Source: JAPPHA01 sp964291635
GTDB taxonomy: Bacteria > Pseudomonadota > Alphaproteobacteria > Rhodobacterales > Rhodobacteraceae
NCBI GenBank assembly: GCA_964291635.2
Contig: OZ219906.1
Span: 143,803-207,802, forward strand
Length of the DNA stretch: 64,000 nucleotides
Direction of reading: 5' to 3'
The translations under genes were made by a program, and so were the position numbers. Below, piece after piece: positions 51,094-60,600 of this stretch. The notes below the pieces were generated by a model. It did not search any database. It was not told where the DNA came from and was given only the letters and a program-made list of their open reading frames with translations. Position 1 is the first letter of the stretch. The number at the start of each line of letters is the position of its first letter.

Positions 51094-51509
51094 AACGATC
51101 CGCAAGCCTCGAACATCACCAGCATGCGCGAAACCATGATCAAGCTTTCGTTCGATGCGGGCGTGTCGGAAGGCTCTTCAGGTCCCGGATACCGTCGCGC
51201 GGGAGCGTGATCCACTCGGGGGATTTGACAATCTCCTGGTCACGTTTGGCGTGTTGCGGGTCCCGTCGCGCTGGATGTTCATTCTGTCCGGCAAGCCTTT
51301 CGAGGGCCAGGGTAAGCTGCTCCTGACGATCGTCGATCTCCGCCCTTGCCGCAACGCCGGTGCCAGTTCGTAAGCCTGTCTGCTAATCATCCCCGCCATA
51401 TTGGAATCACGGGTCGAATTTGCGGGGAATCCCCTTACCAGCAAAACAACCGGAAGCACTGGAACAAGACGACGCGCGGCACTTTCCTGGACATCGAATT
51501 CCGGAAAAC
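51094..51509. other. Intergenic, no gene recognised
   Basis: No supportable gene. A minus-strand frame at 51178-51558 overlaps the integrase scrap and is not family-like. Confidence 0.45.
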
Positions 51510-51656
51510 TCACCCCTCCTTTGCAGAGATCTTCTCGGGGCTGCGCTTGTAGTGACATGCGAGCCCAGAGACGGAGTGGAGATACAAACGCATCGTGTTC
51601 TCGGTCAGGCCGCGAACGGTCATGTCGTTAATCATTCGTTTGCGTAACGGTGTCAT
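51510..51656 (-). pseudogene. Tyrosine recombinase (phage-integrase type), N-terminal SAM-like scrap
   Basis: A 48-codon frame, MTPLRKRMINDMTVRGLTE followed by NTMRLYLHSVSGLACHYKRS, which matches the opening of integrases often linked to IS91-type elements (TPLR.RMI.DM..R.LS..T...Y...V..LA.HY..SP). It stops after about the first domain core. The catalytic tyrosine domain is not found. It is the 5' end of a degraded recombinase next to a nest of IS sequences. Confidence 0.55.
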
Positions 51657-52198
51657 GGGTCTTCTCCCTTGAAGTGTGATTGGTCATGGAGGACACCGGC
51701 ACCTGTAGCGACCAGTGCATCCACGACCGAATGTCACCAAACGAGAGAGAGATGGAAACGCCTCAATGCGCCAAATGAAGACGTTGAAACGCGCGAAAAC
51801 GGTTGTTCAGGGCGCACAACACAACACCTGCAAGAGCCACCCGCCGCGGAACGCGGCTCAGTTCAAGAGTCTTAATCGAAACGTTTCGATTAGAACATGT
51901 TCATGATCTACGCTCCGCTCGATGGCTGGCGTCATGTCAAGGTCACCGACCGCCGCACCCGGCAGGACTTCGCCAGGGTGCTGAAGGATCTTGCCGACGT
52001 CCACTTTCCCGGAAAGACCATTGTGCTGGTGATGGACAATCTCAACACACACAAACTGTCGACGCTGTACGACACATTCGAACCGGCGGAGGCATCACGC
52101 CTCGCCAGGAGGTTCGAGGTTCACTACACGCCGAAGCACGGCAGCTGGCTCAATATGGCGGAAATCGAGATCAATGTCTTGTCCCTCCAGTGCCTTGA

Positions 52199-54348
52199 CC
52201 AAGGCAATTTCGTTCTCCGGAATTTTCTCTTTACCTGCATTGACATGACTATTGGAGGTGGACTCTCCCGCAGCACCGGTTTACAGTCAGCCACGGGTGA
52301 TTCGCGGCAAGGCGGTATGGATCGAAAGCGTGGTGGATCTTTCCCAAGTGTCATTGGACATGGTGACGAAGGTTGACGAGGCCCGCTTTCGCGCCTTGAT
52401 GCAGGAGCATCATTTCCTCGGCGACGCCCAGCCGAGAGGCGAGACCATACGCTATGTCGCACACTGTGGGGGACGCTGGCTGGCGCTGGCGATGTTTTCG
52501 GCATCCGCGTTGCTCTGCGCGGCGCGCGACGGCTGGATCGGCTGGGAGCGTGGCAGCCAGTTCAGCCGCCTTCACCTTGTCACCAACAATTCGCGGTTCC
52601 TGGTTCTGCCCGGCGGGGTGCCGAACCTCGGCTCACGGGTGCTGTCGCTGTGCGCGCGGCGCCTGGTGCGGGACTGGCCGCTCCGCTTCGGCCACGAGGT
52701 CCTGCTCCTGGAGACATTCGTGGACCCTGCGCGTCACCGGGGAACGGTCTACCGCGCCGCCAACTGGCTCTGTGTCGGGCACACCCGGGGTTTCGGCCGC
52801 CAGGGCAGCGGCTACATCACCCACGACCGGCCCAAGCTTGTCTTTCTCTATCCACTGCGCCGGGATGCGCGCCGCCGGCTGAGGACGGCCCACCTTGATC
52901 CCGGCCTGCACAAGGGCGTTCCGAAGATGACACTCACCGCTGCGCAGATGCGCTCCCTTCCCGATTACTTCAAGCAGGTGGAGGACCCGCGGCGCCGGCA
53001 GGGGCTGCGGCACAACCTGCCATCGGTGCTCTCCCTCGCCACCGCCGCGACCCTTGCCGGCATGCGCGGCTACAAGGAGATCTCGGAGTGGGTCGAGGAC
53101 CAGAGCCAGGCGGTTCTGGCGTATTTCAGGCCGCGCTTCGACCAGGGCCGGTACATCCCGCCGAGCAGGACGATCATCCGCGACGTGCTGGTCCGGGTGT
53201 GCCCGGACCAGTTCGACGCCGCCCTGCGGCAGTGGAACGAAGACCATGGCGGCCCGGACAGTGCCCTGGCCGTCGACGGCAAGACCATGCGCGGCGCCGT
53301 CGATGCCGATGGCGTGCAGACCCATGTCATGGGTGTTGTCGGCCACGACAGCAGGAAATCCTACGCTAAAAAAAAGTCGGAATGAGGCCGGGGGCGGACG
53401 ACGAGGAGAAACGCACCAACGAAATCGGCACAGTCATCCCCCTGCTCGACATGCTGCCCGACATCAGCGGGCGCACCGTCACCGCCGATGCCATGCTGAC
53501 GCAGCGGAAACTGGCCACCTACCTCCTCGACCGCGGCGCCGACTATGTCTTCACCGTCAAGGGCAACCAGAAGACCCTGCTCTCCGATATCAGCCTGACG
53601 CTCTGCGAGATCATGGCCAGCCGTGCGCCTGACTTCGTCGAGCCCGAGTGCAAGCCCGACCACGGACGCAAGGAGAAACGCTCCATATGGGTCTCCAGTG
53701 AATTGAACGACTACGCCGATTTTCCCGGCACAGGCCAGATCTTCGCCGTCCACCGCGAAACCCTCGACATCAAGACCGGGAAAAAGTCAAAGGAGACGGC
53801 CTACTGCATCACCAGCCTGACCGAGGACAGGGCAACACCCGAGCGCCTGCTGGCCCTCAATCGCGGGCACTGGGGGATCGAGGCCAACCACCACATCCTC
53901 GACATGACCTTCGACGAGGACCGAAGCCGCATCCGCACCGGCCACGGCCCGGCGAACGCCACGCTGCTCCGGCGCTTCGCCATCGGTCTCATCAAGATGT
54001 CCAGCGACAATGTCGCCGAGACCACGCGCAGACTGGCCCGAAAACCCAGGCGGGTTCTGGACATGCTGAAATTGACAGGCAACACCCGCCCGCGCACGGC
54101 GTTCAGCTGAAGACGCACCACACCCGCGCCTGAGTTGGCAATCCTGCCTCCACCCTCGAAGACGGGGGTGAACAGGTATGTCCGGCAATCGCCAAGTCGC
54201 CGAAAACGCCACCGGGAAACAGTCCCGGGCGCGGGATCATGCGTCGCCGGGACGTCACCTCACGTGGGAAAAGGCGCATCGGTGAAATGCGAAAGACAAT
54301 CGCGTCAAACCCGCGTGCCGGCAAAAAAACAGAACAGATTCACCCTGG
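52199..54348 (+). mobile_element. ISAs1-family element with 8-bp target duplication
   Basis: Bounded by the direct repeat TGCCTTGA at 52191-52198 and 54349-54356. The ends CCAAGG-CAATTTCGTTCT (left) and, read inward from 54348, CCAGGGTGAATCTGTTCT (right) are imperfect inverted repeats sharing the outer CCA and inner GTTCT. Length is 2,150 bases, longer than plain ISAs1, because a DUF4338-type domain precedes the transposase part. Insertion split the IS630 transposase frame at QCLD. Confidence 0.75.
52252..54110 (+). CDS. DUF4338 domain plus ISAs1-family transposase, read through a -1 frameshift site
   Basis: Frame 1 (52252-53385) starts with a DUF4338 domain (MVTKVDEARFRALMQEHHFLG, HLVTNNSRFLVLPG, GRQGSGYITHDRPK), a domain shared with the anti-phage protein DruA, then the ISAs1 start TLTAAQMRSLPDYFKQVEDP and the first catalytic block SALAVDGKTMRGA. 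It ends within A8G. A second frame (53382-54110) resumes with EKRTNEIGTVIPLLDMLPD, VTADAMLTQRKLATYLL, GNQKTLL and NRGHWGIEANHHILDMTF. Reading one base back at A_AAA_AAG (53370-53376) yields YAKKKVG, the family consensus. The site is either a programmed -1 shift or a one-base loss from nine As. The true start (TTG at 52252 or ATG at 52360) is uncertain. Confidence 0.78.
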
Positions 54349-54504
54349 TGCCTTGACCGCCGGATCCCGGATCGGGAAACCATGGTCAGCGAAGTCGCCG
54401 CATGGCAGGAGCACCGCAACGCTTCCGCGAAACCCGTCAACTGGCGGTTCCGGACCGAGGACGCCCGCATCAAGCTGAAGTCACTGTATCCATCAATTCA
54501 ATGA

Positions 54505-54663
54505 TGTCAGGATACTAGGACGTTGGCAATTTCGACGGTGGCCGGATGATGACCTGCGATGGTAAAGCCCTACTGCTGCGGGAGGTGGATCGGCTGTTCA
54601 ACGTCGCCCAACAGAAAACACTCCGTCCCTTCCTCAAAAAGGGCTTTGCGAGCAGCGGTCATC
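54505..54663. other. Downstream flank of IS630, no gene recognised
   Basis: Short stretch with a frame reading LLREVDRLFNVAQQKTLRPF that has no clear family. GATACTAGGAC at about 54511-54521 may contain the right TA of the IS630 copy. Confidence 0.35.
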
Positions 54664-54995
54664 TAGAGCCATGTGTTGGGCCGAGCAAGATCGACCGGCA
54701 ACGGATCGGCGCTCATCTCGCGGGTCTGGCAGTTAACCTTCTGCCGCTCGTCGGACAGGCTTGTCCGGGAGGCATCTTCGATCTGATCGACAATGCTGTC
54801 CTCAGTAACGGCGTTCACAATCGAAACGGTCTTGGGACGCTCTGGAAGGTCTCCTCATTGCGAAATCCATCTCTCCGGGTCGGCGTCAATGATCGTCTCG
54901 CTGGCACCGTTCTCGGAAAGCTGCGTCGCGAGAATGAGCGCAAACGTGGTCTTCCCTGCCCCACCGTTGGGGTTTGCGAATGAAATTACAGGCAT
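54664..54995 (-). pseudogene. ParA-family ATPase, N-terminal remnant
   Basis: From the ATG at 54995 the frame reads MPVISFANPNGGAGKTTFAL with a canonical deviant Walker A (NGGAGKTT), then IIDADPERWIS and a stop. In another frame the sequence continues SIVNAVTEDSIVDQIEDAS, another ParA-type block. The rest is shifted and ends at a TAG near 54664. This is a decayed partition ATPase, a scrap of a plasmid or integrated element, consistent with the integrase scrap 3 kb upstream. Confidence 0.6.
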
Positions 54996-55344
54996 TTCTG
55001 CTCCGCCTTTTTGTTTCGCTGGCATCAGATAGCTATCGGATACTAACAAAATTCGGATGTAGAGGAGGGCCATCAGAGCCTGGTTTAATCTCTTGATTGT
55101 TCGGGAAGTGCGAGATTGGGCCGGGTTTCTCAGGGTACCGACGAACATCCACATTCATCGGTTTCGTACAGTCGAGGAAGCGCCGCCAACGCTGGATGAG
55201 AACGACCGGGACCCGAAAAGAGTTGCCCCCGGATTCACCGTTCGTATGGCGGAGAATCGGCCTGTCCCGTCACCTGACAAATCTCGTTCCGAAGGATCGA
55301 CGGCGTGAGCGAGACGACTATGGAACCCCGTTCGAAACGGAGGA
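54996..55344. other. Intergenic, no gene recognised
   Basis: About 350 bases downstream of the aldo/keto reductase gene, with nothing I can identify. A frame over 55093-55308 has no family features. Confidence 0.4.
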
Positions 55345-56361
55345 TTACCCGTCTGCCAGCAACCCTGCGGAGGACAGTTCCTCCCAGACCCCGGGAGGAA
55401 TTTCCGCCTGGCTCGCCCGAAGGTTGTCCTTCATTTCGTCGACGTTCTGGCCGCCTGGCATGACCGATAGCACGGCCGGTTCCCTGAGCGGAAACTGGAA
55501 CGCCGCGTCGATCATTCGAACACCATTTCCGGTGCAGATGGCGTCTATCCGGGCGACGCGATCGAGCGTCTCCGCGGGAGCCGGACTATAATCGTAGAAC
55601 GCGCCTGGGCGTGGGCCCGAGGCAAGTATGCCCGAATTGTACGGGCCACCGATGGTTACGCCGATCCCCCGTTCCCGGCAGAGCGGGATAAAGGTCTTTC
55701 CCGCTTCCTGTTCGAGCAACGTGTATCGTCCGGCCAGGAGGAAGATGTCGAAATCGCATCGCTCGGCCAGCCACTGGGCCGGCTCCCATTCGTTGATGCC
55801 AGCGCCGAAAGCGCCGATCACGCCTTCATCGCGCAAACGAAGCAACGCCTTGTATCCCCCGTTGACGAATTCCTTCAGCCTTGAATCGACCGCCTGCTGG
55901 CTCCCGTGGTTGAACAGGTCGAGATCATGTGCATAGAGAATATCAACCCGGTCCAGTCCCAGCCGTTCAAGCGAGAACTCGAGGGAGCGCAGGACGCCGT
56001 CGTAGCCGTAGTCGTAGACCCCTTTCCGGCTTGGCACATCGAACCATTTCCCGATTCCTTCGCGCTTGTCGGGAGTCGTGGCCCTGAGGAGCCGTCCGAC
56101 CTTGGTGGACAGGACAAATCTGTCACGCGGCCTGTTTCGCAAGAACCGGCCGAGGCGTGTTTCCGACAGGCCAAGTCCGTACAATGGAGCCGTATCAAAG
56201 TAACGCACGCCCGCTTCCCAGGCACACTCGAGGATCGAGTCCGCTGTCCGATCGTCTATCGCCTTGTAAAGATTGCCGAACGGTGCGGTCCCGAACCCGA
56301 GTTCGGTGAGCGTCAAGCCGCCGTTACCGTGCCGGTCCCAATGCCGTGTGGCCAATTCCAT
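55345..56361 (-). CDS. Aldo/keto reductase, candidate L-fucose (D-threo-aldose) dehydrogenase, intact copy
   Basis: A 338-residue TIM-barrel aldo/keto reductase with the complete tetrad: D56 and Y61 in YFDTAPLYGLG, K87 in LSTKVGR and H145 in YAHDLDLF. GFGAGINEWEP, FDIFLLAGRYTLLEQEAG and GGPYNSGILASGPRPG are the blocks shared with D-threo-aldose 1-dehydrogenases, which oxidise L-fucose to its lactone with NAD. The ATG at 56361 follows GGAGAACAGC; the upstream M at 56385 lacks a site. Two decayed paralogues at 9704-10771 and 19423-20463 show the gene was duplicated and only this one is kept. Confidence 0.82.
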   Translation of the reverse strand: MELATRHWDRHGNGGLTLTELGFGTAPFGNLYKAIDDRTADSILECAWEAGVRYFDTAPLYGLGLSETRLGRFLRNRPRDRFVLSTKVGRLLRATTPDKREGIGKWFDVPSRKGVYDYGYDGVLRSLEFSLERLGLDRVDILYAHDLDLFNHGSQQAVDSRLKEFVNGGYKALLRLRDEGVIGAFGAGINEWEPAQWLAERCDFDIFLLAGRYTLLEQEAGKTFIPLCRERGIGVTIGGPYNSGILASGPRPGAFYDYSPAPAETLDRVARIDAICTGNGVRMIDAAFQFPLREPAVLSVMPGGQNVDEMKDNLRASQAEIPPGVWEELSSAGLLADG

Positions 56362-56878
56362 GCTGTTCTCCTTCTGCAAAAGCATGCCAGGACATCATGA
56401 CTTCATCAAAGAAATCCTCGTTGATTCCTGCAGTTTCCGCTTTCTTGGTGGCAGGTCAAATGTCAAGACACGGCGATTCTTCATGTCGTTTACCAAATCC
56501 TCGACTTGTGTGAGCCGTACAGGGACTGTTTCAAGGACATGAATGGCGATTGCAAAAAAAGGTCTGCGTACCGCGTTCAGAAAGTCTCGCCGCAATCCGG
56601 GCTTCTGCTCGTCGCAGGAATTTCGGACAACCTATTCCCGTAGCCTGCTGTTGCATGGCGACGATCTCGTCGTCCGTAAACATGCTGACTTGTCGCTGAC
56701 CTTCACTTCGTAATTTGTTGGGAGTCTCTATCTCCCGTTTCTCGACTTTCCCCTGGACGTCACGGAATACTTCAAGGCCTATGCCCAAAAAGTCCCGAGC
56801 AGGAGACGCATTTTCACCCTCTGTTCACGGGGCCTGGGGATTGGAAAGTCAGGCACGTAAGTAGCTGCGCTTGTTGTC
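56362..56878. other. Upstream region with possible small gene remnants
   Basis: Two overlapping minus-strand frames (56395-56595 and 56531-56788) read FLNAVRRPFFAIAIHVLE and FTDDEIVAMQQQATGIGCPKF respectively. They might be parts of one frame-shifted small protein, but I recognise no family. The reductase promoter should lie at its left end. Confidence 0.35.
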
Positions 56879-57531
56879 TACATTTTTCGCCTCAGTAAAT
56901 GGAGCAAGCGTTTTTCATTACTCCAATCCAGCGGCGAGTCGTCAAACTCATCGGTCCAATCGGGATCGGCTAGAAAGCGACCGAACGATTCCTCAACCTG
57001 CAAATATTCAACATGTCGGTTAACGTGCTCTGCCATGAAATTGACCGGGAATTCTCCTCTTCGATTCCAGAGGAATTTGAGAATAGATTCTGACCGAATG
57101 TTCCAGCCAGTCGGGTCGATGAAGCTGAACGTGAATCCATTCCGGCAAACAGCAGCAATGTCGTCTAAGTGATCCTCAAAGGGCTCGTGAAAGACGTTGA
57201 TCTCAAGACTCCCACGGGCTTCCGCGTACTTGCGAAGTTGAGCGATTGCTGTCGCCCGGCGTTAACAGAAACAAAACCGGATCTTGAGTCCGCCGATACC
57301 TTTCTTGCCCAGATCGGTTCTTACGGCTTCCAATGTTCGTACCGCCTGATGGAACGATGCATCGAAATAGTCTTCGTCCGAGACACGCCATGGACCCGCA
57401 AACGCGTCAACGAAATCAAAGATCGGTGATCGCCCTTGCAGTATCTTGTAGGCTGCAGTCTGAAGATACTGAGTCAGAAATTGATGCTTTACGTAGGACT
57501 GTTCGCGCCCACGGTAAGAGTTCGGTATCAT
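56879..57531 (-). pseudogene. Three-Cys-motif partner protein TcmP, with one premature stop
   Basis: From the ATG at 57531 the frame reads MIPNSYRGREQSYVKHQFLT, FDFVDAFAGPWRVSD (the family's FVDAFAGPW signature near residue 40), then KIRFCFC followed by a TAA at 57262-57264. After the stop the same frame stays open for about 125 codons (ATAIAQLRKYAEARGSLEIN, FTFSFIDPTGWNIRS, FPVNFMAEHVNRH) to a TAG at 56879. The single nonsense codon is the only lesion seen. TcmP proteins are encoded beside Gp37/Gp68-family proteins, as here with a 16-base gap. Function is unknown; mobile or defence islands are a frequent setting. Confidence 0.7.
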
Positions 57532-57547
57532 TCGCCAAATAGTCCGC

Positions 57548-58306
57548 CTATGCCCGTAACGACCGAAGTATTTCACTCGGCACAATTTGCCACGGGAATC
57601 CGTTCCACTCTCGGTCTTCGAGAAGACGCCCTCCAGATTTTGGCCGCGGACCGCCCCATTGCTTGAAAAAGAACGCGACACCCTCTTCCCTGCACCGGTC
57701 CCTCAGTTCAGTTGCCCATTCGGGAGCCATTCTCCTCGCACGCGGGCCGCTCTCACCGCCAACGATAGCCCAAGCGATATCCGACAGATCGACCTCACCG
57801 ATTCGTCCAAGCAGCGGCTCAAAGGATATGAAGCGGGCTTCGGAGTTTATTTGCCGCGAGTGCCGGATGCGTCCCTTGTACGCAGCATCCTCCACAGAGG
57901 TTCCGAGCCAAATGTGTAAGGGAACGGGAGCACCACCGTATCGCCTCTGTACGTAGTTGCGCATCAACGAACTCCGCTTTGTGAGGACTTGGTAAACGTG
58001 CCAGTCAGCCTTCTCCATTGCGTCGAAAACAAGATTTATATGATCACGGTCGACTTTCTTGTGAAACAGATCGCTCATGGAGTTTACAAAAATCATGCGC
58101 GGTTTCTTCCAGGAAGCCGGTTTTCCCAACCGCGACGGCCAGAAACGGAGGTCGAAACCCTGCTCATAGGGATGTCCTTTGATGCCACGCCACCGCTCCG
58201 CAAAACGTTCTGCGTAGCAATTTGCACAGCCGGGACCAATCTTCGTGCAACCCGTTACCGGATTCCACGTCGCGTCTGTCCATTCAATCCTGGATGCCTG
58301 ACCCAT
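57548..58306 (-). CDS. Phage Gp37/Gp68-family protein (DUF5131, three-Cys motif)
   Basis: A 252-residue protein. Near the N-terminus WTDATWNPVTGCTKIGPGCANCYAE contains the three-cysteine motif (C..I..GC..CYAE) typical of the family and likely binds an iron-sulfur cluster. Further blocks are RIFVNSMSDLFH-like FVNSMSDLFHKKVD, QVLTKRSSLM, WLGTSVED, FISFEPLLG, VGGESGPRARRM and a FFFKQWGG ending. It looks distantly radical-SAM-like. Relatives occur on phages and defence islands with TcmP partners. ATG at 58306 is preferred over one at 58387 because it starts at the family's MGQASRIEWTD. No role has been demonstrated to my knowledge. Confidence 0.78.
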   Translation of the reverse strand: MGQASRIEWTDATWNPVTGCTKIGPGCANCYAERFAERWRGIKGHPYEQGFDLRFWPSRLGKPASWKKPRMIFVNSMSDLFHKKVDRDHINLVFDAMEKADWHVYQVLTKRSSLMRNYVQRRYGGAPVPLHIWLGTSVEDAAYKGRIRHSRQINSEARFISFEPLLGRIGEVDLSDIAWAIVGGESGPRARRMAPEWATELRDRCREEGVAFFFKQWGGPRPKSGGRLLEDREWNGFPWQIVPSEILRSLRA

Positions 58307-58799
58307 GCTCGACCCTTTTTTTTTGAACGCATCAATAACCCAGTATCGACCAAAGAACAAACAACGAACGGATGGTGTGCACGCCAAATCAACCCGGCAA
58401 TTCCGTAAGGTGCGACGCGGAGTTCACAACCCTTGTATCCGTGAGTTTTCGTCGGAGATAACACAAGGGATCCGCATCTATTTTGAAACGGTCGTGGGAA
58501 GGAAGCCATGAGGTCAATGATCCGCACAATCAACATTTGGCTTGGGCATGCGTCTGGATCGGAGTCGCCGATCGCCCATAATCTCCGTCACATTGAGAAT
58601 CGCTGATTTTCGATGGAATTTCTTGAAGGCAATGGCACGTCTTGACCGCGGCCAGACTGCTCGCAGGTAGTCGTGGCGTCGAGTGCTGCGCCATTGAACG
58701 CCGTGAAGTGATGGCAACGCCATCGGGCAGCTTGCAGTTGTGCCAATTGCCCCCTCAGGGAATCGCAAAGAGTATCACGGTCGATACTCCGTAGGGGAA
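58307..58799. other. Intergenic, no gene recognised
   Basis: About 490 bases. Minus-strand frames (58514-58836) are rich in arginine and have no family likeness. The right end, GTAGGGGAA at 58791-58799, is the ribosome site for the TTG start of the broken EEP-family gene. Confidence 0.4.
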
Positions 58800-58815
58800 T
58801 TGCCCAATTACCTCG

Positions 58816-60600
58816 GGTGCGTTCGTTTTTCTCCACAGTTTTGATTTGGGGCTTGCGCGGTGATTCGTTTGCTGTCTTGATTCCTGCGGTGTTTCGCTTC
58901 GGCTTTGACGGCTGCGGGATGCGCCGAGAACAAGAAAATCACAGGCAGGAAGACGAGCAGATGACCGACAGGCATGACAAGGGAAAGGATGATGCCCGAT
59001 ACCGGGACGCGGGCATCGCGGAAGCATTGCTGAAGCTTGGGCCGGAGGTGGCCACCACGCATCCGGGTGTATTGACGCACTGCGATGGTGTCTGGGTTCA
59101 TCATGGCTGCGACGGGCGGGATGTTGAGGTGTCCGGGTTGTTTCGGGTTCGGAACTTGCGGCGTTGCGGGAGCGGATTGCTCTGTTTCAGGCGCCGTTTT
59201 CGCTGGCCGGTTCCGCGGGGGAGGACGGGAGTGAGGAGGCTGTGGAGGGATTGGTGCGGAGCGGTGTTTCCGAAGCCCTTGACCGGGATTTCGGTCGCGT
59301 TGCGGGTGAGTTGACGCGTGCGCGCCCTGATCTCGACGCGATTGAGTTGCAGCTTCGGGAGAACGCGCTGGCGGGGTCTGCGGCGCTCTACCGGTCGCTT
59401 CTGGAAGGCAAGGACGCGGAGCTTCCTGCTCCGGAGTGCCCGAAATGCGGGCGGAGGATGAAGCGGCGGCGCCAGAAGGTCCCGAAGACCTTTTTGACGC
59501 GGGTGGGCGAAGTCACCTTGATGAGGAGGTACTATTACTGTCGTCGTTGCGGCGAGAGCAAGGTTCCGCTCGACGACTACCTGGGTCTTGAGGGGACCTC
59601 GATGTCGCCGGGCGTTGAGCGGATGATTGCGGAACTGGCGGTTGAGGTTCCCAATCGCAAGTCTGCCCATCTTCTCAATGAGTTGTCGGGCATCTCCGTC
59701 GGCTGCACGCGCCTGTGGAGCAAGGTTGTGGAGCTTGGCGGGGACGCTGTGCGTTTCGAGCGCGAGGACGTCGCGCCTGTGGGCGAGGTCCCGGAGCGGA
59801 TCCATGTATCGATCGACGGCACCGGGGTCCCGATGCGCAAGGAGGTGCTTGAGGGCCGCGCCGGCAAGCAGGAGGACGGCGGCTCGAAGACCCGCGAGGC
59901 GAAGCTTCTGCGGTTCTACGAGATGGAACCGGATCCGAAGACCGGCAAGGCTGCGACGGTGCAGGGGAGCATCACACAGTCGGCGGCGATTGACAGTGCC
60001 GCGGCCCCTGAATGCGGGATGTCCGCCTTTGAGGCACGCCTTGAGCGCGAGGCGCTGAGGCGCGGGGCGCATGAGGCACGGGAGATCGTGATCGTCTCGG
60101 ACGCGTCTGCGTGGATCGAGAACACTGCGGACAAGGTCTTCGGCAGTGGCGAGGTGACCTGGATCCTCGACCAGTTCCACGCGCTGGAATACCTGCACGA
60201 TGCGGTCCGGGCGATCGAGACGGACCCGGTGGCGGAGGAGCGCCTCTACGAGCGGTTGAAGGCGCTGCTCAAGGCCGGCAAGGTCGAACCGGTGATCCGG
60301 GAGTTGTCGCCGTACGCGGCAGTGCATGACGCGGTCGCGAAGTGCGTCGGCTATTTCCGCAACAACATCCACAGGATGCGCTACGATGAATACCGTGCGA
60401 AGGGCATGCCGGTGGGTTCGGGAGTGATCGAGGGCGGTTGCAAATCGGTGATCTGCGGACGGATGAAGAAGAGTGGTGCGCGCTGGTCATTAACCGGCGC
60501 CAACAACATCATGGCGCTGAGGTGCTGCTCACTGAACAATCAGATGACCGACCTGTTCGACTGGCGACGGGCAGCTTGAAACGGGAGAAATGTGAACACA
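58816..60600 (+). mobile_element. ISKra4-family element with target duplication
   Basis: The 13-base direct repeat CCCAATTACCTCG flanks it at 58803-58815 and 60601-60613. Inside, the left end TGCGTTCGTTTTTCTCC and the right end read inward, TGTGTTCACATTTCTCC, are inverted repeats matching at 13 of 17 positions. The element of about 1.78 kb lies at the very 5' end of the EEP-family gene, so it would block or alter that gene's translation. Confidence 0.75.
59164..60579 (+). CDS. ISKra4-family transposase
   Basis: A 471-residue protein. The first part has a zinc-ribbon-like region with CPKCGRRMKRRRQKVPKT and YYCRRCGESKVPLDDYLG, as in other ISKra4/ISAzba1 transposases. The catalytic part shows HVSIDGTGVPMRK (first D), IVIVSDASAWIENT (second D), TWILDQFHALEYLHDAV and VIEGGCKSVICGRMKKSGARWS (the E). 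The annotated start here is a TTG; a plus-strand frame upstream (58817-59314) is unlikely to be its own gene. No internal stops were seen, so it may be active. Confidence 0.8.
   Translation: MRERIALFQAPFSLAGSAGEDGSEEAVEGLVRSGVSEALDRDFGRVAGELTRARPDLDAIELQLRENALAGSAALYRSLLEGKDAELPAPECPKCGRRMKRRRQKVPKTFLTRVGEVTLMRRYYYCRRCGESKVPLDDYLGLEGTSMSPGVERMIAELAVEVPNRKSAHLLNELSGISVGCTRLWSKVVELGGDAVRFEREDVAPVGEVPERIHVSIDGTGVPMRKEVLEGRAGKQEDGGSKTREAKLLRFYEMEPDPKTGKAATVQGSITQSAAIDSAAAPECGMSAFEARLEREALRRGAHEAREIVIVSDASAWIENTADKVFGSGEVTWILDQFHALEYLHDAVRAIETDPVAEERLYERLKALLKAGKVEPVIRELSPYAAVHDAVAKCVGYFRNNIHRMRYDEYRAKGMPVGSGVIEGGCKSVICGRMKKSGARWSLTGANNIMALRCCSLNNQMTDLFDWRRAA

Larger units (their letters stand above)
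51891..54504 (+). mobile_element. IS630-family transposase, interrupted by ISAs1
   Basis: The C-terminal catalytic part of an IS630 transposase is present in two pieces. At 51891-52200: MFMIYAPLDGWRHVKVTDRR, VLVMDNLNTHK (second D), HYTPKHGSWLNMAEIEINVLS (E region) and QCLD. At 54357-54504: RRIPDRETMVSEVAAWQEHR, then a tail ending in RLYPSI-type KSLYPSIQ and a stop. Removing 52199-54348 joins them in one frame as QCLDRRIPDR. The N-terminal third is missing. The upstream junction is with integrase-type debris, so this IS was already truncated when ISAs1 landed in it. Confidence 0.8.

Noticed and set aside
59101..60372. 423-codon minus-strand frame
   Set aside because: Antisense to the ISKra4 transposase, which has the catalytic residues.
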